Below are positions 19,234-28,516 of a DNA stretch of 64,000 nucleotides, piece by piece. Every line of letters begins with the position of its first letter. Within the stretch, counting starts at the first letter, position 1. The translations under genes and the position numbers were made by a program. This stretch comes from Bifidobacterium dentium JCM 1195 = DSM 20436 (GTDB taxonomy: Bacteria; Actinomycetota; Actinomycetes; Actinomycetales; Bifidobacteriaceae): contig NZ_AP012326.1 of the NCBI RefSeq assembly GCF_001042595.1, positions 2,108,001-2,172,000 on the forward strand. Reading direction: 5' to 3'. Below the pieces are notes generated by a model, which saw only the letters and a list, made by a program, of their open reading frames with translations, was not told where the DNA came from and searched no databases.

Positions 19234-20448
19234 ATGCCGAGCAGCGCCGATAACGGCCGCTATGTAGAGACATCAGACGGCGTTCAACATGTGTTCGTTG
19301 TGGGATCAAAGGGCATCCCGGGTAACTATGGAGGATACGAGACCTTTGTGGATCGGCTGACCGAATACCATCAAAGCGTCCCCCTGCTGAAGTATCACGT
19401 GGCCTGCAAGGCCAAGGACTCCAAGACCTTCGAATACCACAACGCCGACTGCTTCAACGTGAAGGTACCTGATATTGGCCCGGCGCAAGCCATCTATTAT
19501 GACGTGGCCGCACTGCAGCATTGCGTCAACTACATCCGCGCGAATCGCATCCCGCATCCGATTGTTTATGTTCTCGCATGCCGCATCGGACCGTTCGCAG
19601 CCCACTTCCATCGCGTGATCCGCAAGCTCGGTGGCAAGCTGTACATCAACCCGGACGGCCACGAGTGGATGCGCGCCAAGTGGAGCGCACCGGTACGCAG
19701 GTATTGGAAGATCTCCGAACAACTCATGGCCAAGCACTGCGACCTGCTGATCTGTGACAGCAAGAACATCGAGAAGTACATCCACGACGAGTACGGCAAG
19801 TACAATCCGAAAACCACGTTCATCGCATACGGCGCCGAGACCCGCAAGAGCTCACTGGCGGACGATGACCCGAAACTGCTTGGCTGGTATACGGAGAAAG
19901 GCCTCAGCCCGAAGGGCTACTACCTGGTGGTCGGACGTTTCGTGCCGGAAAACAACTACGAGACCATGATCCGCGAGTTCATGCAAAGCGGGTCCGAGCG
20001 CGACTTCGCGCTCATCACCAATGTGAGCGACAGGTTCCTGGAGGAGCTCAAGGAGAAGACCCGTTTCGACCGGGATCCGCGCATCAAGTTCGTGGGCACC
20101 GTATACGACCAGGAACTCCTCATGAAGATCCGCGAGAACGCGTACGCATACTTCCACGGCCATGAGGTCGGCGGCACCAACCCGAGCCTGCTCGAGGCGC
20201 TCGGCTCCACGGACCTGAACCTGCTGTTGAACGTCGGCTTCAACCGCGAGGTTGCCGAGGATTCCGCCCTCTATTGGAGCAAGCAGCTGGGCGATCTGGC
20301 CGGGCTGATCGACCGCGCCGACCGCATGAGCGCTGCGGAGATCACCGAGCTGGGCAGACTCTCCACGCAACGCATCCGGAACGCCTACAGCTGGCAACAC
20401 ATCGCAGACGAATACGAACAGGTATTCGTCAATGGCATGGAGGAATAA
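19234..20448 (+). CDS. Rhamnosyltransferase-like GT4 (DUF1972 N-terminus)
   Basis: This 404-residue GT-B enzyme has the DUF1972 N-terminal domain: VFVVGSKGIPGNYGGYETFV, then VACKAKDSKTFEYHNADCF and IYYDVAALQHCVNY. This is typical of Cps2T-like beta-1,4 L-rhamnosyltransferases acting early on the lipid-linked repeat unit. The C-terminal domain has YYLVVGRFVPENNYETMIRE and HEVGGTNPSLLEALGS. GAAAGGG lies ahead of the ATG. With dTDP-rhamnose genes next door, rhamnose is a plausible donor, though this is inference. Confidence 0.9.
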   Translation: MPSSADNGRYVETSDGVQHVFVVGSKGIPGNYGGYETFVDRLTEYHQSVPLLKYHVACKAKDSKTFEYHNADCFNVKVPDIGPAQAIYYDVAALQHCVNYIRANRIPHPIVYVLACRIGPFAAHFHRVIRKLGGKLYINPDGHEWMRAKWSAPVRRYWKISEQLMAKHCDLLICDSKNIEKYIHDEYGKYNPKTTFIAYGAETRKSSLADDDPKLLGWYTEKGLSPKGYYLVVGRFVPENNYETMIREFMQSGSERDFALITNVSDRFLEELKEKTRFDRDPRIKFVGTVYDQELLMKIRENAYAYFHGHEVGGTNPSLLEALGSTDLNLLLNVGFNREVAEDSALYWSKQLGDLAGLIDRADRMSAAEITELGRLSTQRIRNAYSWQHIADEYEQVFVNGMEE

Positions 20449-20535
20449 CAATTTGAGACAAATCCGCTATTGATTGACGCACTTCCATGCTTGATAAACA
20501 AATAGTTATCTTCCGAACTAGTGAACAGGTATTAT

Positions 20536-21477
20536 ATGTCTAGCGTTGCCATAATGTTGGCTACTTACAATGGTGCCAAATATCTCGAAGAACAAATCGA
20601 ATCGATTGTTTCTCAAACATTCGAAGACTGGACCCTCTATATTCGAGATGACAATTCAATCGATGCTACAGCAAGCATCATTAAACGTTATACAGAAAAG
20701 TACCCAGATAGAATCGTCAATATCGATGATAAAAAATTAAGAGGAGGTAGCTCAAAAGCAAATTTTGCTTCGATTCAAAAATGGGTCACCATACACAATC
20801 CTCATCGCTACTATATGTTTTCCGACCAAGATGACTACTGGAAGCCCGAGAAAATAGAGCTTACTCTCGCAACAATGCAAAAGACGGAAGCGATTTTTGA
20901 CGGACCAATTCTAGTTCATACAGATCTAGAGGTTGTAGATGAAAATCTAAAGACTCTTGGCGACTCTTTTTTTGCCTATAGAGCATTGAACCCTGATGTC
21001 ACAGATTTACCACATCTCCTCGTACAAAATAACGTTACTGGATGTACGATGTGTTGGAATTCCAAGCTCAATGAGTTGCTTGATCTTGCTGATCCTGCGG
21101 TCGCGATGCACGATTGGTGGATTACTCTTGTCGCAGCTACTCTAGGAAAAATCGTCCACGTCTCAGAAACAACGATTAAGTATCGTCAGCACGGAGACAA
21201 TGTTGTAGGCGCCACCAAAGTCAATACCCTAGGTTTTATTTTGAAGAGACTTTCCGGCAGTGCTCACGTACGACAAACCCTGAAAATGGCGCATTCCCAA
21301 GCCGCTGCTTTTAGAAGAAAATACCAAGAAGCACTCTCACAAGTTCAAATTAAAACCTTGGATAAATTCATCGCTTTACCTTCGATGCATAAGGTATCTC
21401 GCGTCAGCAGGGTAATTGAAGGAAGATTCCTCAAACAGGGAATAATCCAAATAATCGGCGAGCTGATATATGTCTAG
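20536..21477 (+). CDS. Glycosyltransferase family 2 (rhamnosyltransferase-like, AT-rich)
   Basis: This 313-residue GT2 protein has VAIMLATYNGAKYLEEQIES, TLYIRDDNSIDATASI and YMFSDQDDYWKPEKIE, the last being the SDQDD metal-binding motif common in putative rhamnosyltransferases. A GTG at 20521 would add five residues. The ATG at 20536 matches the usual family start. Base composition is clearly AT-richer than the neighbouring GT4 gene, suggesting recent horizontal transfer. Its end overlaps the polymerase gene by 8 bp. Confidence 0.9.
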   Translation: MSSVAIMLATYNGAKYLEEQIESIVSQTFEDWTLYIRDDNSIDATASIIKRYTEKYPDRIVNIDDKKLRGGSSKANFASIQKWVTIHNPHRYYMFSDQDDYWKPEKIELTLATMQKTEAIFDGPILVHTDLEVVDENLKTLGDSFFAYRALNPDVTDLPHLLVQNNVTGCTMCWNSKLNELLDLADPAVAMHDWWITLVAATLGKIVHVSETTIKYRQHGDNVVGATKVNTLGFILKRLSGSAHVRQTLKMAHSQAAAFRRKYQEALSQVQIKTLDKFIALPSMHKVSRVSRVIEGRFLKQGIIQIIGELIYV

Positions 21478-22777
21478 TCGTATACACACTAAGCAAATTC
21501 AGAAGGTTTTTATCTATAATGATAAGATATTATTCCTACTTGGACTACTTTCAAGTTTTGTAATCCTGCAGGTCGGCGGAATATCTATTTTTCTTTTAAT
21601 GACCTACGGCTTGCTTGCATGCGGATTCATTACCGGAATAGTCAGGATTGACACTAGGTCCAATTTCCTACCATTTTTGGCTGTTGCGACGATTTCCGCC
21701 ATCATATCGTTATTTTTAGGATTATCTGACGGATATATTCTAAACAATATTAAAGGATTAATCAATTATTATGCAATTTTTGTACTGGCAACCTCTATCA
21801 CATCTGGTAGATCGGACGGTTCTTACATCCACTCTTTACTGGATGGGTTGAAATGGTCTTGCAGGATACAAGTCTTATGGATAATTATTCAAACTTTTTC
21901 CTGGAATTTCTTAAAGATCGATATTAACAAGTTAATCTTTGTTGATATATTCAAAATTGTCGAAAAAGCATCTCAATTTAAGGGTACGGGGTATGTACCC
22001 ACAGGCCTTTGCTGGAATGCAGGAGGAATCGCGCCTATCATATTTCTAGGTTTTTTCTTAGAAGATAAATTAATCACAAAGCTCGCAGTTGTTATCGGCG
22101 CAGTTCTAACGCAAAGTGCAACTCTGACCATCGGAATAACATTGTGCGTCACATTCATGATGCTACAGTATGCCCGTAATTTGGAATCATTAATCAATAA
22201 ACGTAAAAAGATAACTTCAATTCTATTCGGACTTTTACTGTTCTTAGCATTTGTCGTCTTCTTATATCAGTCGTCAGCATTTATAAGTCAGCAGGTCAAC
22301 AGACTCTGGGATGTATTCTCATATCGCATATCAGGTTTATTGAATGAGACATCCTCACTGGACTCGAGTACTTCTGCCCATCTAGGCTACTTCACCAATC
22401 TTTCCAAGGTTCTACTTTTCGGTTCCATTATTACTTTTCTCTTCGGATACGGTATTAACACGTCAGGATTCCCTTACTCCGCAGTCACTGGACAGTACTC
22501 TGGCCAAATTTGGATTGTAGAGTGTGATTTCGTTAACATACTCTTAAATTTCGGAGCAATAGGATTGATTCTCTTTTATCTATGGTTCATCAAAGGAATC
22601 GATAATCTCAGAATAAACAATTCAAAAATCACGGTTGCTTTTATCATTATAGCCTTGATGGGGGCCACATATAACCTGCAATATATATGGTTGGTCTTCG
22701 TTGAGCTCTTACTCTTCTCTCACAAATTCTCAACAACAAATAACGCTCTACAAAAACATATGAGCAACAACACCTAA
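21470..22777 (+). CDS. Wzy-like O-antigen/EPS polymerase (AT-rich)
   Basis: This 435-residue integral membrane protein has about ten to twelve hydrophobic segments (for example ILFLLGLLSSFVILQVGGIS, and LTIGITLCVTFMMLQYA). A large extracytoplasmic stretch with YQSSAFISQQVNRLWDVFSY precedes the last helices. Topology and position in the EPS module fit a Wzy polymerase that joins repeat units at the outer leaflet. Primary sequence in this family is poorly conserved, so the call rests on context and topology. Like the preceding gene it is AT-rich. Confidence 0.82.
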   Translation: MSSRIHTKQIQKVFIYNDKILFLLGLLSSFVILQVGGISIFLLMTYGLLACGFITGIVRIDTRSNFLPFLAVATISAIISLFLGLSDGYILNNIKGLINYYAIFVLATSITSGRSDGSYIHSLLDGLKWSCRIQVLWIIIQTFSWNFLKIDINKLIFVDIFKIVEKASQFKGTGYVPTGLCWNAGGIAPIIFLGFFLEDKLITKLAVVIGAVLTQSATLTIGITLCVTFMMLQYARNLESLINKRKKITSILFGLLLFLAFVVFLYQSSAFISQQVNRLWDVFSYRISGLLNETSSLDSSTSAHLGYFTNLSKVLLFGSIITFLFGYGINTSGFPYSAVTGQYSGQIWIVECDFVNILLNFGAIGLILFYLWFIKGIDNLRINNSKITVAFIIIALMGATYNLQYIWLVFVELLLFSHKFSTTNNALQKHMSNNT

Positions 22778-22815
22778 TTATATACGACGAAATTAACGCA
22801 AAAAGGAGTTACCGA

Positions 22816-24003
22816 ATGAATAAAAACGTTATCCGTATCGTTCTATGCGGTTTGAGCTTCAGTTCCCCTAATCTTGGATGCAGCGCTCTGGCATATGCTT
22901 TCCGTGAACTGCTACTGGAGATGTTTGAGGGTAGCGGAACACAACTCAAACTCGCCGTTCTATCGAATGTTGATTGTGCTGACTATGTTGCCGTCAAAAA
23001 AAGCTGGGTAACCGAAGAAGTAATCAGATACTCATTCAAAAATCTAGCCTCAATGAAACTAGCAAGACAAAAGATCGCGCACAGTGATGTGGTCATTGAT
23101 TTCACGGAAGGAGACAGCTTCTCGGACATCTACGGGCTCAAGAGATTCGCTCTAACCTCATTCTTCAAGGTCGTGGCCATCAGAAAAACAGGATGCCTTG
23201 TCTTGGGTCCACAAACATACGGCCCATTCAACAGTGGGCTGGTCAAAAGGATCGCCCGATGGCTCATAGTATCGGCGGATAGAGTTTATGCGCGCGATAA
23301 GAAATCCGCAAGATTGGTCAAAGACATGACCGGCACGGACGTAATTACCACGACAGATGTGGCTTTTGCCCTGCCAAAAGATCAAATGCAGCTTAAGGAC
23401 CATGGCCCGCGCTTCGGCCTAAATGTATCGGGATTGCTTTGGACTGGCGGATATACGGAGTCCAACCAATTCGGTCTGACGGTTAACTACCGTGAGTACA
23501 TCAAGCAGATCATTCCCGAAATCACCAAGCGGGGCTATACCGTTCACCTCATCCCGCACGTGGTGGGCAGCCTGTATCCGGAGTGCGACTCCCCCATATG
23601 CAAAGAACTGTCAGAACAGTATGAGCATTGCATCCTAGCACCGGACTTCAAATCACCGATGCAGGCAAAAGGCTATATCTCCAACATGGACGTTTTTTCC
23701 GGTGCAAGAATGCATGCCACAGTCGGTGCATTCTCTTCCGGAGTGGCGACCCTGCCCTTCTCGTACAGTCCAAAATTCGAGGGGCTGTATGAGTCAATCG
23801 GATATCCTTTCTCAATCAATGGCAGAAAGCTGTCCACAGAAGAAGCCATCAAGGTGACGCTGCAATATCTCGACAACCCCTCGGAATTGCGCGAGGCACA
23901 ACGTTTCGCTCTCGACAAGGCGAAACAGAATCTTGACGCGTTCTCCACCGACCTCAAAACCTGGCTGGATCACTCCGTATTAGCCGCCGACTCAGGGCGT
24001 TAG
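22816..24003 (+). CDS. Polysaccharide pyruvyl transferase family protein
   Basis: This 395-residue protein fits the WcaK/CsaB type that transfers a pyruvyl group from phosphoenolpyruvate to a sugar to form a ketal. Typical features are GLSFSSPNLGCSALAYAF at the start, VVIDFTEGDSFSDIYGLKR, GPQTYGPFNSGLVKRIARW, RVYARDKKSARLVKDM and SGARMHATVGAFSSGVATL, the last being the conserved R-x-H region. AAGGAG precedes the ATG. The following SDR and MenD-like genes suggest a shared modification pathway. Confidence 0.87.
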   Translation: MNKNVIRIVLCGLSFSSPNLGCSALAYAFRELLLEMFEGSGTQLKLAVLSNVDCADYVAVKKSWVTEEVIRYSFKNLASMKLARQKIAHSDVVIDFTEGDSFSDIYGLKRFALTSFFKVVAIRKTGCLVLGPQTYGPFNSGLVKRIARWLIVSADRVYARDKKSARLVKDMTGTDVITTTDVAFALPKDQMQLKDHGPRFGLNVSGLLWTGGYTESNQFGLTVNYREYIKQIIPEITKRGYTVHLIPHVVGSLYPECDSPICKELSEQYEHCILAPDFKSPMQAKGYISNMDVFSGARMHATVGAFSSGVATLPFSYSPKFEGLYESIGYPFSINGRKLSTEEAIKVTLQYLDNPSELREAQRFALDKAKQNLDAFSTDLKTWLDHSVLAADSGR

Positions 24004-24015
24004 ATTGGGAATCGC

Positions 24016-24879
24016 ATGATCAAACAAGTCGGTAAAGCCGCCCTACGATTGTCACGCGCCTGCTCTGCGTTTGTCCAAACGCTTAAAGCAGGCGGAGTCA
24101 ACACCATCGCGCTCAATCAAATCCAAAATCATGATGCCTTATCGGGAAAACGCATTGTCATCACCGGAGGAGGATCAGGCATCGGATTCGCCATTGCGAA
24201 GCAGTGCGTCGAATCAGGTGCGACAGTTCTCATCACAGGCCGGAACGAGAAGAAACTCAAGACGGCCGCAGCGAAGTTGGATGAAAAACGGATGCGCTAT
24301 CTCGTATGGGACATAGCCGACTCCTCACAAGCCGACGCCAAAGTCGCGCAGTGCGTCGATCTGCTCGATGGACATGTTGACGCAGTCATCAATAATGCCG
24401 GCATGCAACCGCATGAGTTCTTTCCGAACGTAAGTGTCGATGAATGGAATCGGATATACGAGACCAACAGCCGCGGTACGTTCTTCGTCTCTCAGGCTTT
24501 TTGCAAACATTGGATGGAACACCCTTCACATTCCTACCGTCATCTCGTCAATATCTCTTCACAGGGAGGATTCGTCGGCGCCATCTACCCTTATCGCATG
24601 TCCAAATGGGACATACGCGGCCTGACGGTAGGACTCGGTCTTCAGATGGCCCCTTATGGCGTGCTTGTGAATGGCGTTGCGCCAGGCGTGGTGAAAACCG
24701 CAATGCAAGGCTTTGCCATGAAGCAGGGCGATAACGGCTACTGTAATCAGAACCCGCTCGGGCGGGTGGCGCTTCCCGAAGAGATTGCGCAATTCGTTGT
24801 ATTCATGTTGAGCGGCGCCTGCAATTTTATGGTGGGGCAAACCGTTGTGCTTGACGGCGGCTATTCGCTGAAAAACTGA
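24016..24879 (+). CDS. SDR-family oxidoreductase (FabG-like)
   Basis: This 287-residue classical short-chain dehydrogenase has an NAD(P)-binding motif GGGSGIGFAIAK at about 50-61, NNAGMQ, the catalytic serine in LVNISSQGGF and YRMSKWD for the YxxxK pair. It ends with NFMVGQTVVLDGGYSL, typical of FabG-like enzymes. An N-terminal extension of about 45 residues is unusual for the family. It lies 12 bp after the pyruvyltransferase gene and just before the MenD-like enzyme, so it probably reduces a keto-sugar or ketone precursor of an EPS substituent. Confidence 0.88.
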   Translation: MIKQVGKAALRLSRACSAFVQTLKAGGVNTIALNQIQNHDALSGKRIVITGGGSGIGFAIAKQCVESGATVLITGRNEKKLKTAAAKLDEKRMRYLVWDIADSSQADAKVAQCVDLLDGHVDAVINNAGMQPHEFFPNVSVDEWNRIYETNSRGTFFVSQAFCKHWMEHPSHSYRHLVNISSQGGFVGAIYPYRMSKWDIRGLTVGLGLQMAPYGVLVNGVAPGVVKTAMQGFAMKQGDNGYCNQNPLGRVALPEEIAQFVVFMLSGACNFMVGQTVVLDGGYSLKN

Positions 24880-24906
24880 TTCTTTTAGGAACAATTGGAG
24901 AACGCT

Positions 24907-26652
24907 ATGCCAAATAACATGGAAAACATCAGCATCGTAACACGTCTACTGAAAGCAAACGGAATCAACCACGTGGTCATCAGTCCCGGAGGAACCAACA
25001 TCGCCTTCATCAAGGCCTTGCAGAACGATCCGTTCTTCACCTGTCATTCCGTTGTCGATGAACGGAGTGCAGCATACTTTGCCATTGGCATCTATCTTCA
25101 GACCGGCATCCCGGTCGCCTTGTGCTGCACCAGCGCCCAAGCAACGCGAAATTATGTTCCGGGGCTCACCGAAGCCTACTACAAACGCGTTCCGCTGTTT
25201 GTCATCTCCATGCAAAAACATCCTCGTTTCACCTATCAGGAATACATGCAGGCACCCGATCAAGGGTCATTGCCCGCCGACAGCGTCAAGAAATCATTTA
25301 CGCTACCGTATATTTCTGATGTCAACGATGTCTATCACAGCATTCGAATGGCTAATCAGGCCATCCAAGAGCTTACTCACAATGGGTTTGGACCGGTTCA
25401 ATTGTGTGTTCCGTGGCTTGACTTTCCCTTAGGAAACGAGGAGCCGATCCTGCGATGCGTGCAAAGGCACGGAACGGAAGACCGCTGGAATCTGCCGCTG
25501 AAGGGGAAAAAAGTGATGGTCGTCATTGGCGAGCATCGTCCTTTCAACGCACGCACACACAAGCTCATCAACGATTTCTGCGAGCGCTGGGGAGCAGTCG
25601 TATACGCGAATCTGTTGTCGAACTTCCATTCTCCATACTGTGTCGCCACGAACATGCTGATGTCTTCGCTGAGCATGGAGACATTCGGCCAAATGGCGCC
25701 GGATATCATGATTACCATTGGTGGCCAGACCGGCGACTACCCGTTGTACAGAATGATTTCAAAACCGGAGTTCGCCTCCATTGAGCATTGGCGTATCGCC
25801 GAAGATGGCAACGTCGTTGACACATACGACAAGCTTACCGAGGTGTTCCAGTGTTCCGAAGATTTCTTCTTCGAAAGGGCATGCTCTGTCGAGGATGATC
25901 AGGCTCGTAACGACGATGCGTATATCGATCAGTGGCGTGGTCTGCTTTCGAACGTTACGACTCGTGTTCAGGTGCCATTTTCGAATGCCGCCATCGCGCA
26001 ATACATGTCATCGCGTATTCCTGTACAAAGCACCATCCAGCTTTCGATCCTCAATAGCCTGCGCGTATGGGAACTTTTTACGTTCGATGATTCCATAACG
26101 TTTTTCTCGAATGTGGGAGCATTTGGCATCGATGGCGGCATGTCCACGCTTATCGGCCAGAGCTTTGCAACGGAGGATCTGTGCATTATGGTCACCGGCG
26201 ATTTGGCATTCCTGTATGACATCAACTCTCTGTCGATCAGGGGCGTGAAACCCAATGTCAGAATACTGTTGATCAACAATAATGGCGGATTCGAGTTCAA
26301 ATTAGGCGTTGGCCATGACGAGGATGTGGATCGTTACATCGCAGCCGGCGGACATTTCAAGACCGCCTCAGGTTGGGCTAGCGACTGTGGATTCACCTAT
26401 ATGAGCGCTTCATCGATGGATGAATTCGAACAACTGAGCGAAGCGTTCCTCGCAGATTCCTCCAAACCCGTTGTTTTGGAGGTGTTCGTGTCTGACGACA
26501 ATGAGAACGAAGCATATCAGAGATTGATTGAGGCGAATCAGATGCTTTCTTTTTCTGAATCGGTAAAGAAGCGTATGAAGCAATCAATCAAACGAGTGAT
26601 CGGTGCCGGGAACGCACGTCAGGCCGCTTCGTTATTCACCGGACGGAAATAA
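24907..26652 (+). CDS. MenD-like thiamine-diphosphate enzyme in EPS module
   Basis: This ThDP-dependent enzyme of about 581 residues resembles MenD. The N-terminal domain has VVISPGGTNIAFIKALQ and DERSAAYFAIG, where the Glu corresponds to the cofactor-activating Glu of MenD. Next come CCTSAQATRNYVPGLTEAYY and the C-terminal ThDP-binding segment GDLAFLYDINSL with LINNNGGFEF. No menaquinone genes are visible and bifidobacteria generally lack that pathway, so a role in making an EPS building block is likelier. The ATG at 24907 has GGAG six bases upstream. A TTG at 24895 is the alternative. Confidence 0.85.
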   Translation: MPNNMENISIVTRLLKANGINHVVISPGGTNIAFIKALQNDPFFTCHSVVDERSAAYFAIGIYLQTGIPVALCCTSAQATRNYVPGLTEAYYKRVPLFVISMQKHPRFTYQEYMQAPDQGSLPADSVKKSFTLPYISDVNDVYHSIRMANQAIQELTHNGFGPVQLCVPWLDFPLGNEEPILRCVQRHGTEDRWNLPLKGKKVMVVIGEHRPFNARTHKLINDFCERWGAVVYANLLSNFHSPYCVATNMLMSSLSMETFGQMAPDIMITIGGQTGDYPLYRMISKPEFASIEHWRIAEDGNVVDTYDKLTEVFQCSEDFFFERACSVEDDQARNDDAYIDQWRGLLSNVTTRVQVPFSNAAIAQYMSSRIPVQSTIQLSILNSLRVWELFTFDDSITFFSNVGAFGIDGGMSTLIGQSFATEDLCIMVTGDLAFLYDINSLSIRGVKPNVRILLINNNGGFEFKLGVGHDEDVDRYIAAGGHFKTASGWASDCGFTYMSASSMDEFEQLSEAFLADSSKPVVLEVFVSDDNENEAYQRLIEANQMLSFSESVKKRMKQSIKRVIGAGNARQAASLFTGRK

Positions 26653-26799
26653 GGCATTGAACGAGTAACTCGCAATGTCGGATGATCGTGACGCATGACC
26701 AAGAAGCGAAGCATGCATGCCTTCGAGTGTTCTGACGCAATACGTCGACGAATGTTATTGGCTTAATTGACGTTTTATCTGAAATGGCAAGGCTTTAGG

Positions 26800-28242
26800 A
26801 TGGGCAAGTACAGACGGCTGGTTCTCAATACCGTTTTATTCGCGATCAATGCCGTGGCGACAAAACTGATTACTTTTTTCCTGGTTCCCCTATACACCTA
26901 CTACATGAGTGCCGGGGAATACGGTCTTACCGACATGTCCCTCACGGTCATCAACCTTGCAATGCCTCTTGCGACATTCTCCATCGCGGAGGCAGCGGTT
27001 CGTTTTATTGTGGGTGACCAAGATAAAAAGGATGAATATGTTGCGATATCGATTTCGATAACGCTTCTCTCCGTAGTGCTGGTAACGCTTTTCTCTCCGA
27101 TTCTTGACTTGGATGCTTTTGGCGGCCTCGGTAATTACACAGCATGGTTCATCCTTGCCTATGCGACCAGCGCGATTATGAATCTTTGCGGCGAAGTCGC
27201 CCGAGGCATGGGTGAGGTGAAACTCATTCCAATATGTGCCGGGGTTTCCTCTGTCACCACGCTTGTTCTTGCTTGTATTTCCATCGGGCAACTGGGGATG
27301 GGCATCACCGGATACTTTATTTCGGTATCAGTCGGCCCAATGCTTGCAATCATGCTCTACATGAGTTTTGGAGGGCTGGCAAAGGCCTTCCTGAGCGGAG
27401 CCAGGCGTATGACGAAACTCGCCGTGAACGATTCATGGAAGATCATTCGTCCTATGCTCATCTATGCGCTCCCGTTGATTCCCAACAATCTCTTTTGGTG
27501 GTTGAGCTCGGGCATCAATCGACTGTTCATTACCGGAATGCTGGGCATTGCAGCATCGGGCATGTTCGCTGCCGCTTCTAAAATTCCTGGTCTTCTCAAC
27601 ACTGCCTACATGGTGTTTCAGCAAGCATGGCAATTATCCGCATATCAAGAATCCGGCAGCAAAGGACTTGGAAAATTCTTCTCTTCAGTATTCTGCGCCC
27701 TGCAAGCCGCACTTACCGTGATGTGCGCGTTGCTATCGCTTTTCGCGCCTTTCATAGCATCCATCATGCTGCAGGGAGAAACCTATGCTGCATGGCCGAT
27801 GATCAGCATCCTACTGATTTCCAATCTCTTCAGTGTGTTCGCGTCGTTCTATGGAACGGTCTATTCGACCACAATGCACACCTCCTTTGTCATGAAAACC
27901 ACGATGTTCGGGGCAATTGCGTGCGTAGTTCTAACTCCTCTCCTCATTCCCGTATTAGGAACAACGGGAGCGTGCATCGCCTCTGCCTTAGGGCAGATGC
28001 TGGTGTTCATGATGCGAGTCGTTGATGCCGGACGATATATCCGGATTACAGTTGGATGGCGCTATCTGGCACCCACTCTCGCGCTGCTCGTCTTTCAGGC
28101 ATCGGCAATATCTTGGCAGATTACCGGCTGGAATATCGTTTCTTGCGTATGTACGGTATTGGTAACAGCAATTCAGATAACCCACGTTGCCACTAGCCTT
28201 CCTCAAATCAGAGCGATCCGCGGGAATAAGACGCGGGCATAA
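26800..28242 (+). CDS. Wzx-type polysaccharide flippase
   Basis: This protein of about 480 residues has about 12-14 membrane helices, beginning YRRLVLNTVLFAINAVATKL, with the early loop FLVPLYTYYMSAGEYGLTDM typical of MATE/Wzx-like polysaccharide transporters. Further segments include ALPLIPNNLFWWLSSGINRL, characteristic of the Wzx family. It should flip lipid-linked repeat units to the outer leaflet for polymerisation by the Wzy-like protein. The ATG at 26800 is preferred over a TTG at 26767. Confidence 0.92.
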   Translation: MGKYRRLVLNTVLFAINAVATKLITFFLVPLYTYYMSAGEYGLTDMSLTVINLAMPLATFSIAEAAVRFIVGDQDKKDEYVAISISITLLSVVLVTLFSPILDLDAFGGLGNYTAWFILAYATSAIMNLCGEVARGMGEVKLIPICAGVSSVTTLVLACISIGQLGMGITGYFISVSVGPMLAIMLYMSFGGLAKAFLSGARRMTKLAVNDSWKIIRPMLIYALPLIPNNLFWWLSSGINRLFITGMLGIAASGMFAAASKIPGLLNTAYMVFQQAWQLSAYQESGSKGLGKFFSSVFCALQAALTVMCALLSLFAPFIASIMLQGETYAAWPMISILLISNLFSVFASFYGTVYSTTMHTSFVMKTTMFGAIACVVLTPLLIPVLGTTGACIASALGQMLVFMMRVVDAGRYIRITVGWRYLAPTLALLVFQASAISWQITGWNIVSCVCTVLVTAIQITHVATSLPQIRAIRGNKTRA

Positions 28243-28401
28243 TTTCGGCAGCACCCGCCTCTCGATCTTCGTCGACACTGTATCCGACATCTCAGTGCCG
28301 GGTGCAGCCCTGATCCGACCATAACCGGAACACGTTTGAACACGTCATCCATCGACGAATCAGTCCGGCTCTCGCAAACAACAAGCAACGAACTATCGAA
28401 T

Positions 28402-28478
28402 GTTTGGATAATCAAACAAAAAACGATATGTTCGATTATCCAAACATCAAATATATGATAATGTTTGATTATTCAAAC
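28402..28478 (+). promoter_or_regulatory. Three palindromic operators of the hipBA module
   Basis: Three 16-bp palindromes of the form GTTTG-N6-CAAAC occur at 28402-28417, 28430-28445 (one mismatch, GTTCG) and 28463-28478, with centre spacings of 28 and 33 bp. They cover a likely promoter (TTCGAT at 28431-28436, 17 bp, TATGAT at 28454-28459) just ahead of hipB. HipB-type antitoxins bind such repeats cooperatively to repress their operon. Confidence 0.82.
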
Positions 28479-28516
28479 AACAATATGGATGTACGGAAAA
28501 TCGAACAGGACGGAAG

